Positions 16,875-26,286 are shown, numbered from the stretch's first letter. The stretch is DNA of 64,000 nucleotides from Streptomyces sp. RPA4-2 (GCF_012273515.2 NZ_CP050975.2:1-64000); one strand, 5' to 3'. Numbers and translations are program-made. The notes: generated by a model from the sequence alone, not told the origin.

Positions 16875-18293
16875 GTGGCTTTGTTCACGAGATTGGACAG
16901 CAGATGTCGACCACTTTGGGAGGCACGAGAGTCTGGCGCTGTTCGATTGCCAGACGGCTAGAAAAAGTCGGCCGAGGTGCTATGCGTAAGGTTCTCGACG
17001 ATCGTGCGCAGCCACGGGCTGCGCACGGCTGGCAGCCGGACCAAGGTGTGCAGGAACGTTTCCCGGTCGGCTCGGAACAGGTAGTTGGGGAGCAGCGGGA
17101 GAGGGTCGTCGCGGAGTACGTCTTGGGGTATGCGGCCTGACGCGGGAACCGGCAAGTAGGGCTGGGGAGAGGCCAGCCACAGCCACACCCCCAGCGGCAG
17201 GGGCACCAGGTATGCCGACGCAGTGGGGCTGGCGGGGGTCCAGGTCTGACCTGTCTGGGGATGGACCGGTACGAGGAGGATGTCGACGCCCGCGTCCGCG
17301 GAGGGCTGTCCCGGTCCAGCCAGGACGGCGCGCCGCTTCGGGGCGCCTGCGGGCAGCAGGGCGTCGAGCGCGCGTTGGAACACGTCCTCGGTCAGACCGC
17401 CGGGGACCTTCACCGGCTGCCCTTGAGAGGCAAGCAGCAGGTGGGCGAGCGCCTGGCCGGCTGCCGCCTCCCACTGCGGGCTCCACGACCAGTAGTGGTT
17501 CGACCTCAACCGTCCTCCCCACGTGGTAATCGGCTCGAACGGGGGCGTCTTTTCCCCCTTCTCTGCCAGCTCCGACCAGGAGAGGGGCGCAGCGTGGATA
17601 CCGTCAACGGGGACGCGGTGCACGGCGTCCGGGCTGAGCCGCACTGCCTGCCAGAGCGAGCAGTCGTCGACCCTGGTCGCCACGGGGAGGTCGCACGTCT
17701 CGCAGGCCATGTTGGGCCCGTCGGCTCCGTCGAGGCCGCAGCAGGCACCGCCACGTTTCTCAGGAATCAGCCGGGTTCCACGGATATCGCCGGGCGCGAT
17801 GACACTCGCCTCAGGCGTGCTGTCGGACAGGGCGTAGATGCCGCGCGCTTCCGCCTCGCCCGGATCGATCTCGTCCCACATCCGCCACGGCCCTCCCCAG
17901 GGGTCCGGGTCCACGGCAAATGTCCCGGACTCCATGAGCACCGGAAGCTGGGCGCCGTTCCCGTACTTCTGACGAGCGTGGACTGGCAATGAGACCTGGG
18001 ACAGAGGGGTGGTCAACTCGGCGCCGCATCCCGCACACACGAAAACAAACAAATGTCCTCCGCCTGGGAAAGAGAAGCATTGTCGCAGCTCGCCGAAAGC
18101 CAGCCAACATGTTTTCTCATCCGTTGCGGGGACGGCACCTGCCACCGTCGTGGAGTACCAAAGCAGCGCGGGCAAGTGCCAGCCGCCGCCTCTGACTACG
18201 GCAAGCGACTCACTCGGTGTTCGACTTCTCGGCGTGCTGTGGTGCCTCCCGAAGTGGTGAACATCTCCTGCCCATTCTCGTGAACGAAGCCAC
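16875..18293 (-). mobile_element. 1419-bp transposon-like element with 52-bp TIRs and 4-bp TSD, no known transposase
   Basis: The left end, GTGGCTTTGTTCACGAGA onward, and the reverse complement of the right end, GTGGCTTCGTTCACGAGA onward, match at 45 of 52 positions and both end in GGGAGGCAC. The direct repeat GCCG flanks the element at 16871-16874 and 18294-18297. Excision in thought restores the disrupted host frame exactly. The only long gene inside encodes a Cys-rich protein without DDE, HUH, Tyr or Ser recombinase motifs. The element is either non-autonomous and moved in trans, or its single protein belongs to an unrecognised transposase class. Confidence 0.85.
16958..18052 (-). CDS. Zinc-ribbon-like protein of unknown function, sole gene of the TIR element
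   Basis: About 364 aa. It opens with VFVCAGCGAEL (CxxC), followed by AELTTPLSQVSLPVHARQ, ALSDSTPEASVIAPGDIRG and the Cys cluster GACCGLDGADGPNMACETCD then ATRVDDCSLW, at least six Cys suited to zinc. The C-terminal half is Trp/Pro-rich (WSWSPQWEAAAGQALAHLLL, ADAGVDILLVPVHPQTGQTW) without a catalytic motif I know. Homologues without function are common in Streptomyces. I took TTG 18052, which has GGAGG four bases upstream; GTG 18040 is also possible. The stop lies 83 bp from the element's left end, so the gene clearly travels with it. Confidence 0.7.
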   Translation of the reverse strand: MFVFVCAGCGAELTTPLSQVSLPVHARQKYGNGAQLPVLMESGTFAVDPDPWGGPWRMWDEIDPGEAEARGIYALSDSTPEASVIAPGDIRGTRLIPEKRGGACCGLDGADGPNMACETCDLPVATRVDDCSLWQAVRLSPDAVHRVPVDGIHAAPLSWSELAEKGEKTPPFEPITTWGGRLRSNHYWSWSPQWEAAAGQALAHLLLASQGQPVKVPGGLTEDVFQRALDALLPAGAPKRRAVLAGPGQPSADAGVDILLVPVHPQTGQTWTPASPTASAYLVPLPLGVWLWLASPQPYLPVPASGRIPQDVLRDDPLPLLPNYLFRADRETFLHTLVRLPAVRSPWLRTIVENLTHSTSADFF

Positions 18294-18529
18294 GCCGGCG
18301 TTGAATCCGGGAAGGGCCCAGATCTCCGTGTAGGGGATCTCGACGGGGGTGAACGACGGAAGGCTGTAGACGTCGTGCCGGCTGCCGTCGTCCTCGTCGG
18401 CGCCCCGCATGCTGTCCGCGAAGGCCGCGTTGCGAAAGAGCGCGCCGATCTCGCCGATGCCCCGTACATGGTTCAGGCCGGTGAACAGGACGGCGTCTCC
18501 CGGGCTCAGGCGCTCCATCTTCCGGTCCT

Positions 18530-19259
18530 GACGGCCTGTCGCCCCCAGAACCGGGCGTGGCGGGGCAGGTCAGGCGCGGAAACGGGCCCGCCGGCTTTCT
18601 GCGCGGCCTGCTCGACTTCCTGCTCCTGAAGACGCTGCTCCTGGTGCTCGCGTTCGTCGGCGTCGGCCTGCCGCTCGGCTGCGACCGACCCGGTGCTGAC
18701 AGTGCTCGCACAGGTGCGGGTGCGACTCACGTGACCGGCTCCAGTTCCACGAGTCGACCGCCGCCCATCGGTCGTCGGTGAACTTCTGCCCGCAGTCCCT
18801 GCACACGGGACGCTGCGCCTCCCCGTGCCGCGGCTTCCCGCTCCTCGCGGCGTCCTTGCTCTTCCCTGGCGGCTCGGCGCCGACGAGCGAGGGCAGTGTC
18901 CCGGCGGGGGTTGCCGATCGCGTCCAGCAGCGGTTCGCGGTGGTCACGGCCGAAGGTTCGGCGGTGCCCGCCCGCAGAGCGGCGAGGTGCTTGTGGACCG
19001 CCTGACGGCTGTCGCGGTAGCCGCGTTCGTGGATCTCCTGGCACAAGCGGGTGCCGCTGACCTGGTCTTGTGTCTCGGTGAGGCGGGCTTTGAGGTATGC
19101 CTTGAACGGCTCCAGGACACCGTTGGTGCGGCGGTCGCGGGCGGAGGTCAGCAGTTCATCGTCCGGCCCGTCCGACCCGCGCGCGGCGGACGTCCTGGAG
19201 CAGCTTCGCCGGCATCCGTGCCGCGTTCGACGGGCTGCCGGGCGTCGAAGACTGGTCAC
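18530..19259 (-). pseudogene. ISL3-type transposase fragment fused to a Cys-rich gene remnant
   Basis: The minus frame contains NGVLEPFKAYLKARLTETQD and RLCQEIHERGYRDSRQAVHK, the helix-turn-helix-like segment typical of ISL3-type transposases. It then passes into PVCRDCGQKFTDDRW and HPHLCEHCQ, two CxxC pairs of another protein. The coiled-coil tail of that protein (EREHQEQRLQEQEVEQAAQK) continues in a different frame to about 18540. At least one junction and one frameshift separate the parts. No intact product is expected. Confidence 0.55.
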
Positions 19260-19586
19260 GGTTTCCGACGACCCGTAACCCCTGTCACCCGCTGCAGGAA
19301 CGGCCGGGCGTCACATGGCAGGGGTTGCGGGACACCTGCTCCGCAGACGGCCGTGTCAGGTTACCTACGGCACGGTGCATGCCCTCTCCAGAAGCTGAGT
19401 CATCCACCTGATACTCCGCATGCGTTCGTAATCCCATGATGAGAAGGCACCGGGAAGCAGGAACTCCGGAAAACCAGGTCCGGCAACGGAAACGGTTCCT
19501 CTTCCCGTTCGCGGAAATTTTTCCCTGGCAGCGAGAACACCTTTCCCGGCCTGCCTGCATTCTCGACAACCAACTAGGAGACCACT
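19260..19586. other. Upstream region of the epoxide hydrolase gene
   Basis: No coding frame is recognised. AGGAG about seven bases before the GTG at 19587 is the ribosome site of the hydrolase gene. AT-richer stretches near 19495-19530 may hold its promoter, but I see no clear -35/-10 pair. Confidence 0.4.
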
Positions 19587-20774
19587 GTGTCCAGCGCGCC
19601 CGAAATCCGCCCGTTTACCGTCGAGTTCTCTGAGGCGGATCTCAGCGACCTGCGTGCACGTATCGAGGCGACGCGCTTCCCGGAGAAGGAGACCGTCACC
19701 GACCAGTCGCAGGGCACCCAGCTCGCCACCATCCAGGAGCTCGCCCGCTACTGGGCCGAGGAGTACGACTGGCGCAAGGTCGAGGCGAAGCTGAACTCCT
19801 ACCCGCAGTTCATCACCGAGATCGACGGGCTGGACATCCACTTCCTCCACGTCCGATCCAAGCACGAGGACGCGCTGCCGCTGATCGTCACGCACGGCTG
19901 GCCGGGCTCGGTCGTCGAGCAGCTCAAGATCATCGAGCCGCTCACCAACCCCACCGCCCACGGCGGTGACGCCGCCGACGCCTTCCACGTGATCATCCCG
20001 TCGATGCCCGGCTACGGCTTCTCCGGCAAGCCGGACGCCAAGGGATGGGACCCGAAGCGGATCGCCCGCGCCTGGGGCGAGCTCATGAGCCGCCTGGGTT
20101 ACACCAAGTACGCCGCGCAGGGCGGGGACTGGGGCGCCATCGTCACCGACCTCATGGGCGCGCAGGAGCCCGATGGCCTGGTCGGCATCCACACCAACAT
20201 GCCCGGCGTGATCCCGGCCAACATCGACGGCGCGCTCGCCAAGGGCGACCCGCTGCCCGAGGGTCTGTCGCTGTCCGACGAGGAGCAGGCTGCGGTCGAG
20301 CAGCTCGACTTCGTCTACCGGCACGTCTACTACGCGTACATAATGGGCTCGCGCCCGCAGTCCCTGACCGCGCTCGCGGACTCGCCGGTCGGCCTGGCCG
20401 CCTTCATGCTCGACCACGACGCCGCCAGCCTCGCCCTCATCACCCGCGCCTTCGACGGCGTCAGCGAGGGCCTGTCCCGCGACGACGTCCTGGACAACAT
20501 CACCCTGTTCTGGCTGACGAACACGGGCGTCTCCGCGGCCCGCCTCTACGCCGAGAACACCACCCCGTTCTTCGGCGTCAACAATGTCAAGCTCCCCGTC
20601 GCCGTCAGCGTCTTCCCCGACGAGCTCTACCAGGCCCCCAAGAGCTGGGCCGAGCAGGCCTACCCCAACCTCGTCCACTACAACCGCCTGCCCAAGGGCG
20701 GCCACTTCGCCGCCTGGGAGCAGCCCGAGACTCTCGTGAACGAGGTCCGCACCGGTCTGCGCTCCCTGCGCTAG
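19587..20774 (+). CDS. Epoxide hydrolase (EHN-type alpha/beta hydrolase)
   Basis: A 395-aa protein of the microsomal-type epoxide hydrolase family, which opens epoxides with water through an Asp-ester intermediate. The EHN N-domain covers residues 1-110 (IRPFTVEFSEADLSDLRARI). The oxyanion motif HGWPGS is at 103-108 and the nucleophile Asp181 is in QGGDWGA. The catalytic His is about residue 373 in KGGHFAAWEQPE. Tyr residues in the cap (FVYRHVYYAYIMGSR) may activate the epoxide. The gene is monocistronic, with a hairpin terminator candidate about 80 bp downstream. Confidence 0.92.
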   Translation: MSSAPEIRPFTVEFSEADLSDLRARIEATRFPEKETVTDQSQGTQLATIQELARYWAEEYDWRKVEAKLNSYPQFITEIDGLDIHFLHVRSKHEDALPLIVTHGWPGSVVEQLKIIEPLTNPTAHGGDAADAFHVIIPSMPGYGFSGKPDAKGWDPKRIARAWGELMSRLGYTKYAAQGGDWGAIVTDLMGAQEPDGLVGIHTNMPGVIPANIDGALAKGDPLPEGLSLSDEEQAAVEQLDFVYRHVYYAYIMGSRPQSLTALADSPVGLAAFMLDHDAASLALITRAFDGVSEGLSRDDVLDNITLFWLTNTGVSAARLYAENTTPFFGVNNVKLPVAVSVFPDELYQAPKSWAEQAYPNLVHYNRLPKGGHFAAWEQPETLVNEVRTGLRSLR

Positions 20775-20852
20775 ACGCGGCCCGCACAGCAGCCAGGACC
20801 ACACCCGCCTGCGCTCGCTGCGCTCACCGGCCCGGCCTGCACAACTGAAGCA

Positions 20853-20878
20853 CCGGCCGGCCTGACGGGGCCGGCCGG
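20853..20878 (+). terminator. GC-rich hairpin after the epoxide hydrolase gene
   Basis: CCGGCCGGCC at 20853-20862 pairs perfectly with GGCCGGCCGG at 20869-20878 across the loop TGACGG. It lies 79 bp past the stop. There is no U tract, as is common for Streptomyces terminators. Confidence 0.6.
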
Positions 20879-21743
20879 GTGACTGAACCCCCAGCCACCC
20901 GGCCGCCCCGAGCCACACCGCATCCACGACGGCCGACCCGCGGACCACCAACCCGACAGCCGTACCCCGACCGGGTACCTGCCCGAACGCGCGGTGGTAC
21001 CGCCGACCGGCCGGCTGTCCACCACCCTCATCCGTCGCCCGGCGGGACCCCCGCACCGGCCAGGCCACCAGCCGGGCAGGCGGCGCGGACCTGGCTGTAC
21101 CCAGGGGATCCGCGTCGCACGCACGCGATTCGCCTGCCTCCTCCGGGTCGGCCTTTCCTCCTGACAAGGCCTCTCCCCTCGTACGGGACGACGCCACGCC
21201 GTAAGGGACCACAGGCATGCGCTGCACGACGGCTGCCCACGAACCGGCCGACCAGGACAACCCGTTCAGCATCCACCCGGCGCCCGGCAGCTCCTGCCAG
21301 ACACTCCACGCCGCGGTCGCTGTCGGCCCATGGCCGAGCTCCTCGACCATCTGGTCCTGGGCCGGAACAGCAGTGACGGGGGGATACGGACCCGCTAGAT
21401 TTTTCACGGCCTGAGACACCCGCCGCCGCTGCGCCTCCCGCCGGACCGGCCTTGTCACCGCAACGCGGCCCCGGAGACCACGGCACGGCATGCCCCCGTT
21501 CCTGGTAGCCGGGCATCCGCACCGGGCCAGTCATCCGCGGCCGGCAATGTGGCGATCCACGCTGCATTCCAGGGACGCCGAGCGCCGCGCACCCGGCCGG
21601 CTCGCGTGTATCCACCGCCGGAAAGGGCCGCCCGACGAAAGCACCGCCTCCAGCCTGACGGCCACCGCACAGGTGTGCCCCGGGCAGCACCTGACAGGCG
21701 GCACGGCCGTCCCGGGTATCACCGCACACGAGAGGCAACTGCC
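20879..21743. other. 865-bp intergenic tract
   Basis: Several long open frames cross this GC-rich tract on both strands, but none has a conserved motif or a convincing ribosome site. The longest minus frames simply continue as shadows of the epoxide hydrolase gene. I see no RNA gene or repeat. Confidence 0.45.
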
Positions 21744-22610
21744 ATGACGTACTTCGAAAAACGCTCTCCGAAAAGCACCAATCCCGTCCTCAGGCAGTGG
21801 GAGCGAAACCGGGCCGCCTCCGCACCCGGCGAGACCCGGGCCGCGCGGGACCCGGCCAGAGCCGGCCACCCTGTACCGGAGCCGCACCGCCGAGACGCCG
21901 CCGCGTCCCAGGCGGACACCGGCGTGATGACGATCGACGACGTCGTGGCCCGCACCGCCCTCACCCTCGGCGTGGTCGTCCTTGCCGCCGTCCTGTCATG
22001 GCTGCTTCTTCCCGTCGACCCCGCACACCTCTCCACCTCCTACGGCATCGCCGCCGCAGCCGGCCTGGCAGCCGTGGCCCTCGCGTTCATACAGTCCTTC
22101 AAAGGCCGGCCGCTGCCGGCTCTGATCGTCGGCTATGCCGCACTCGAGGGCGTCTTCCTCGGCGTCGTCTCCAGCGCCACATCCAGTCAGCTCTCCCCCG
22201 GCGTTGTCATCCAGGCGGTCGCCGGAACCATGGCCGTCTTCGCCGCTGTTCTGGTCGCCTACAAGAAACGCTGGATCCGTGTCACCCGCCGCTTCTCCGG
22301 GTTCGTGACGGCCGCCGCCCTGGGCTTTCTGATCCTGAGCGCCGCCAACCTCGTTTTCTCCGCCCTCGCGGGCGGAGACGGATTCGGCCTGCGCACCGGA
22401 GCACTCGGCATCCTCTTCGGCGTCATCGGCATCGTCCTCGGAGCGTGTTTTCTCGCCCTGCACTTCAGGCAGATCGAGGACGGCATAGCCGCCGGCGCAC
22501 CCCGCCAGGAATCCTGGCTGGCCGCCTTCGGCCTCACCGTCACCCTCGTATGGATCTACGTAGAAACCCTCAACCTGCTCACCCTCGCCTCGGACGACGA
22601 CGTTGCATGA
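21744..22610 (+). CDS. Bax inhibitor-1/YccA-family membrane protein
   Basis: A 288-aa protein with a polar, Arg/Ala-rich N-terminus of about 60 residues and then seven hydrophobic segments between about residues 70 and 285. Typical family blocks are GYAALEGVFLGVVSS, RRFSGFVTAAALGFL and the last helices VWIYVETLNLLTL. The bacterial members are integral membrane proteins linked to proton-dependent Ca leak and membrane protease control; the role in Streptomyces is not established. ATG 21744 follows AGAGGCAACTGCC. The GPP34 gene begins 120 bp downstream on the same strand and may be co-transcribed. Confidence 0.88.
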   Translation: MTYFEKRSPKSTNPVLRQWERNRAASAPGETRAARDPARAGHPVPEPHRRDAAASQADTGVMTIDDVVARTALTLGVVVLAAVLSWLLLPVDPAHLSTSYGIAAAAGLAAVALAFIQSFKGRPLPALIVGYAALEGVFLGVVSSATSSQLSPGVVIQAVAGTMAVFAAVLVAYKKRWIRVTRRFSGFVTAAALGFLILSAANLVFSALAGGDGFGLRTGALGILFGVIGIVLGACFLALHFRQIEDGIAAGAPRQESWLAAFGLTVTLVWIYVETLNLLTLASDDDVA

Positions 22611-22729
22611 AGCGCCCTCCAACGCACCCCCTCGCCCGCAGTGCCCGCCCCGGCCAGCCCACTCACCACGACAGCACACCGCCGGTGGCACTGACACGTG
22701 AGTGCCGACACACGGAACGTGCACCATCC

Positions 22730-23332
22730 ATGACCACGCCGCAGGACTTGCTGATCGTCGTCCTGGACACAGCGGCCCACCGCACTGTCACCCCGGGCGA
22801 TCTGTCGCTCGCGCTCGCGGGAGCCGAACTGATCGACCTCCTCAAGGCCCCCACCATCCGGCTGGACGGCGGCCGCATCGTGCCCGGCCACCTGCCGGGA
22901 CCGGCAGACCCCCTCCTGACGCAGGCCGCCGCCTCGTTCGTCATGGAGGAGCCCTACGAGCCGGTCAGCGACTGGCTGTGGCGCAGAGGTGACCGCCTGA
23001 CGAACACGTATATGACCGCGCTGGAAGCACAGGGAGTCCTCGCACGAAAGAAGGGCCGTCTCCTGCGCGACGGCCAAAAAGTCCTCACCGACTCGCCGGC
23101 CCGTCTCCGGGCGGGCATGCGCTGGAGCCAGGCCGAGCCCGTCCTGCGTGCTCTCGCCGTAAGCCTGGGCATCAGCGGCGAACAGACCGAAGAACCGTCC
23201 CCCATCACCGACTACGCCGTGCAGACCGTCCTGGCCGCCGTCACCACCGCACTCGGAGAACTCCAGGCGGAACGGCAGCGACGCACCATCGAGCAAGCCG
23301 CCTTCGACAACCTCTGGCGCGCCCTGGAATGA
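22730..23332 (+). CDS. GPP34 (GOLPH3-like) phosphoprotein
   Basis: A 200-aa protein of the GPP34 family, the bacterial relatives of eukaryotic GOLPH3, which binds phosphatidylinositol-4-phosphate. The family start TPQDLLIVVLDTAAHRTV and the block LALAGAELIDLLKA are clear, as are EPVSDWLWRRGDRL and the helix-rich C-terminus. Many Streptomyces encode several copies; their lipid ligand and role are unknown. The start is ATG 22730. Confidence 0.88.
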   Translation: MTTPQDLLIVVLDTAAHRTVTPGDLSLALAGAELIDLLKAPTIRLDGGRIVPGHLPGPADPLLTQAAASFVMEEPYEPVSDWLWRRGDRLTNTYMTALEAQGVLARKKGRLLRDGQKVLTDSPARLRAGMRWSQAEPVLRALAVSLGISGEQTEEPSPITDYAVQTVLAAVTTALGELQAERQRRTIEQAAFDNLWRALE

Positions 23333-23639
23333 CTCCCCGCGCACACGGCCGGGACCCCGCGGGGCGTTGCGCACCCTGCACTCCGCCGCGGGCCTGACAC
23401 CGCGCTCGGTCGGGGGTCTTGTCGGCGACGACGCGGTCGGGCCCCGGCGGGGACCGCCGGGGCCGGTGCGCGGGACGCGGATGCGTTCGAGGAGGGGCGA
23501 GCGGCAGATGCTGTCGTGGCGTCGGCCGGGTGTCAGCAAGATGGCCGGGGCCGTGCGTGGCCGTCGCGGGCGAGGTCGATTGTGGTGGTCAGGCCCTCGT
23601 GTTCCGCGAAGCGGACCGGGAAGACCGAGGAGCCGACCA

Positions 23640-23820
23640 GATGCCGTCCTGGCTGACCGCGCGTATTCGTCCTGCGCGGATCCGCAGGCATCTCCGTGGA
23701 CGCGGGATCCCGGCCGTCATCCCACATGCCTTCGACCGGGTCCGCCGCCGGCTGCGGCAAGGTCGCGCCGGCGGTCGCCCACCCGCTTTCGTCCTCGCGG
23801 CATACAAGTTGAACGTGCTC
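23640..23820 (+). pseudogene. IS5-type transposase remnant
   Basis: The plus frame reads MPSWLTARIRPARIRRHLRG, GIPAVIPHAFDRVRRRL and GRAGGRPPAFVLAAYK, the familiar late region of IS5-type transposases. The catalytic Glu region and both ends are absent. Sequence from 23333 to 23640 shows only weak traces. Confidence 0.6.
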
Positions 23821-23977
23821 GCACAGTCCTACGCCGACCACCCCGACGTACCGACGCGAGTGGCATCCGTAGGGCCGTCAGAGGGCAGTGCCTGGTCGCG
23901 ATCCGGGCTCGGTTCCCAGGGCGGGGAGTACGCGCAGGAGAAGGAGTGGCCCGAGCGGGGGGGGCGGCTCGTGGGCG

Positions 23978-24997
23978 TCAGACGATGCGCTTGCGGCCCC
24001 GGATGAATATGAACACCGTGATGGCTGCGGTCAGGATGAAGAGGATCGAGGCGCCGAACCACTGCATGCCGCTCATCTGCGAGATCGGCAGGTAGTCCAC
24101 CGACCAGCCCACGAGGTCGAACTTCTCAGCACAGACCTTCTCCGACGCCTCGTGTGCACAGGTGCCCCAGCCGTAGGTCTGCCCGGAGCCCGAGATCATC
24201 GACGTGTCGATCTCCAGGGCGGCTTCCGGTAGCTGCGGGGATGTGGTGGGGCCGATTCCCTTGTGGGTGGTGATCGTGACGACGTGGCCGAGGTTCAAGC
24301 GCTGAAAGTGCCAGACCACCTGGACGACGACGGCGAAGGCGAAGGTGACGACCATCGAGATCAGGGTTCGGCGCAGGAGCATGCCGATCGCCACACCGCC
24401 CACGACGGTGAAGAGTGCGAGCGCGACGGGAACGGGGCCGGTGTTGTCGAACGCGGTGCCATCGCTCCACCCCAGGACTGTGGGCTCGTACTTGACCGGC
24501 CCCCACCACCGGCCGAACGCGATGGAGAGCGCCGCCGTGCAGAGGATGACCACCAGGGCGCTGATTCCGAGTTTGGTGGCCAGCCAGCGGCTTGGGGTGA
24601 CGGACTGCGACGCGACGAGTTTTGCGGTGCCGTTCTCCAGGTCGCCGGCGAGCAGCGGGGCGCCGAGGAAGACGCCGAGCACGATGGGGACGAAGCCGAG
24701 GCCGTAGCTCACGAGTTGGAACCGCTGGGGGTGTACGGCTGGGAGCCACTTGTCGGGTGACGAGTCGGGCCAGCCGTGGGTGGTGAGCTGGTTCATCAGG
24801 TCGGTGCGCTGATAGATGAGCCCTGCCGCGGAGAGGGCCGTGAGGGCGAGGAGGGTCCAGAAGCCGGCCCGGTGCTGGCGCCAGATGAGCCAGTTCATGC
24901 CGCTGAGCCGGGGGCTGCGGGTGGCCGCGGGGGACGTAGTGGGCCCGTTGGGTCTGGCGGACCTGTTGGTGGTGGAGGTTTTGGTCAGGTTGCTCAT
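23978..24997 (-). CDS. ABC transporter permease
   Basis: A 339-aa membrane protein. A polar 30-residue N-terminus is followed by SGMNWLIWRQHRAGFWTLLAL, the usual start of ABC-2-type permeases of actinobacteria. Six hydrophobic segments follow, with an extracellular loop containing two Cys (GTCAHEASEKVCAEK), and the protein ends FIRGRKRIV. GLGFVPIVLGVFLGAPLLAGDLENGTAKL is the conserved second-helix block. Its ATG overlaps the stop of the ATPase gene (ATGA), so the two form one transporter. The substrate is unknown. Confidence 0.88.
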   Translation of the reverse strand: MSNLTKTSTTNRSARPNGPTTSPAATRSPRLSGMNWLIWRQHRAGFWTLLALTALSAAGLIYQRTDLMNQLTTHGWPDSSPDKWLPAVHPQRFQLVSYGLGFVPIVLGVFLGAPLLAGDLENGTAKLVASQSVTPSRWLATKLGISALVVILCTAALSIAFGRWWGPVKYEPTVLGWSDGTAFDNTGPVPVALALFTVVGGVAIGMLLRRTLISMVVTFAFAVVVQVVWHFQRLNLGHVVTITTHKGIGPTTSPQLPEAALEIDTSMISGSGQTYGWGTCAHEASEKVCAEKFDLVGWSVDYLPISQMSGMQWFGASILFILTAAITVFIFIRGRKRIV

Positions 24998-25992
24998 GCC
25001 GCCACCGTCCGCGAGCCGTTGGGGCCGTAGGTCCGGCCTGGGGCCTGGGCTTGGGGGGTGATCAGCGGTGGCGCGTCGGGGCGGCGCAGGTAGGAGAGCA
25101 GGAGTTCCTCCAGGTTCGGGGTGTCGGCCTGCCAGTGGCCGGTGACCGGGCCGTTGGGGCGGATGAGGGCGGTGGCCTGATGTCCGCTGGTGCGGTATTC
25201 GACGAGGGTGTGCGCGGTGAGCTCCGCCGGGAGGCCGTGGGCGTGGTCCTGGCTGTTGTCCTCGTCGCTCCGGGTGCCGTGCAACAGCAGGTGGGCGTTG
25301 CGGAGTTCGTCGACGTCACCGGCCAGGCGCAGTCCGCCCGTGGACATGACGAGGAGGAAGTCGCAGACGTTCTCCAGCTCGCTGAGCATGTGGGAGGACA
25401 TCAGCACGGTGGTGCCGTGTTGGGCAGCCTCGGCCATCAGCGTGGTCATGAGCTCGTGGCGTACCAGCGGGTCGAGGTCGGACATCGGTTCGTCGAGCAT
25501 CAGCAGGTCGGGGCTCTTGCCGAAGGCGAGGGCGAAGGCGACCCGGGTGCGCTGCCCGCCGGAGAGGGTGCCGATCTTCGCTTCCATGGGCACATTGCCC
25601 GCGCGGACGATGTTCTCGGCGGCGCGCTGGTCCCAGCCGGGGTTCAGCTCGCGGCCCATGCGCAGTGTCTCGGCCACGGTGAAGCGGCGGAACAGTGGCT
25701 TCTCCTGGGCGAGGAACGCGGTACGCCGTCCGGCCTCCACGGATTCCGGCATTGCGCCGAACACCTTGAGGGCGCCGTCCGTCGGCTGCAGCAGATTGGC
25801 GGCGATCGCCATCAGCGTTGTCTTTCCCGCCCCGTTGGGCCCCACCAGGCCGCAGATTCGGCCGGCCGGCAGTCGGAACGAGCAGTCCCGCAGGGCCCAG
25901 CCCCGGCGATATTTCCGGCCCACCCCGTTCGCTTCTATCGCCGGCTCCCGCACCGGGTCTCCGCCGTGCATGGCATTGGTAGCGTCACTCAC
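24994..25992 (-). CDS. ABC transporter ATP-binding protein
   Basis: A 332-aa ATPase starting at GTG 25992 behind GAGGAA. Walker A is GPNGAGKTT (residues 51-59), the signature is LSGGQRTRVAFALA and Walker B is PDLLMLDEPMSDLDP, followed by the switch MSSHML. A C-terminal extension of about 110 residues after the ATPase core ends in a Pro-rich tail and resembles exporter ATPases of the CcmA type. With the overlapping permease it would form an ABC-2 exporter. The CU044_5270 and sigma genes lie upstream on the same strand, about 290 bp away. Confidence 0.9.
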   Translation of the reverse strand: MSDATNAMHGGDPVREPAIEANGVGRKYRRGWALRDCSFRLPAGRICGLVGPNGAGKTTLMAIAANLLQPTDGALKVFGAMPESVEAGRRTAFLAQEKPLFRRFTVAETLRMGRELNPGWDQRAAENIVRAGNVPMEAKIGTLSGGQRTRVAFALAFGKSPDLLMLDEPMSDLDPLVRHELMTTLMAEAAQHGTTVLMSSHMLSELENVCDFLLVMSTGGLRLAGDVDELRNAHLLLHGTRSDEDNSQDHAHGLPAELTAHTLVEYRTSGHQATALIRPNGPVTGHWQADTPNLEELLLSYLRRPDAPPLITPQAQAPGRTYGPNGSRTVAA

Positions 25993-26286
25993 TGGTTCCT
26001 CGTTTCTGGACTTTCGTTGTGCCGGCGGCCATCGCTCCTCCAGGACCGTCGCGACCATGTCCTGGCCGCCTCGCGGGCGCGCGTCGTCCACGCCTCCGGC
26101 TCCCCGCGCAGCAGGGAGCTGCACCCGCCGGGGGCGGGCCGGTGACCGGCGGGTGAGGGTGCCCGGGCCGGGCCGCGGCCGGACCTTCGCGTTCAAGGTC
26201 CCTATGGGCTTTGAGCGGTGTTCGGGTGAGCGCTCAGTCTCGGCGGGCATGGCGGCGTCGGGCAGCCGGTCCCCCGGCGCCAGGGG

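Larger units (their letters stand above)
16550..18518 (-). pseudogene. Gene of unknown function interrupted by the 1.42-kb TIR element; C-terminus also lost
   Basis: The N-terminal 75 codons run from ATG 18518 (MERLSPGDAVLFTGLNHVRG) to 18294 (ALPGFNAG). Removing 16875-18293 and one GCCG repeat restores the frame: GFNAG joins DNFMGLRILDPEKAA, which continues through VVHRTEAFLVQEYVGFLG to about 16550. There the sequence switches without a stop into the leader of the vWA gene, so the C-terminal domain seems deleted. The start GDAVLFTGLNHVRGIGEIG recalls PUA/EVE-type or nuclease-linked Streptomyces proteins, but I do not assign a function. The gene is dead on two counts. Confidence 0.72.

Noticed and set aside
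19365..21491. 708-codon minus-strand frame
   Set aside because: Most of it is antisense to the epoxide hydrolase gene, which has complete motifs. The rest has no recognisable domain.
20879..21743. Minus-strand protein gene upstream of the Bax inhibitor gene
   Set aside because: No start site or motif; the frames look like chance openings in GC-rich DNA.
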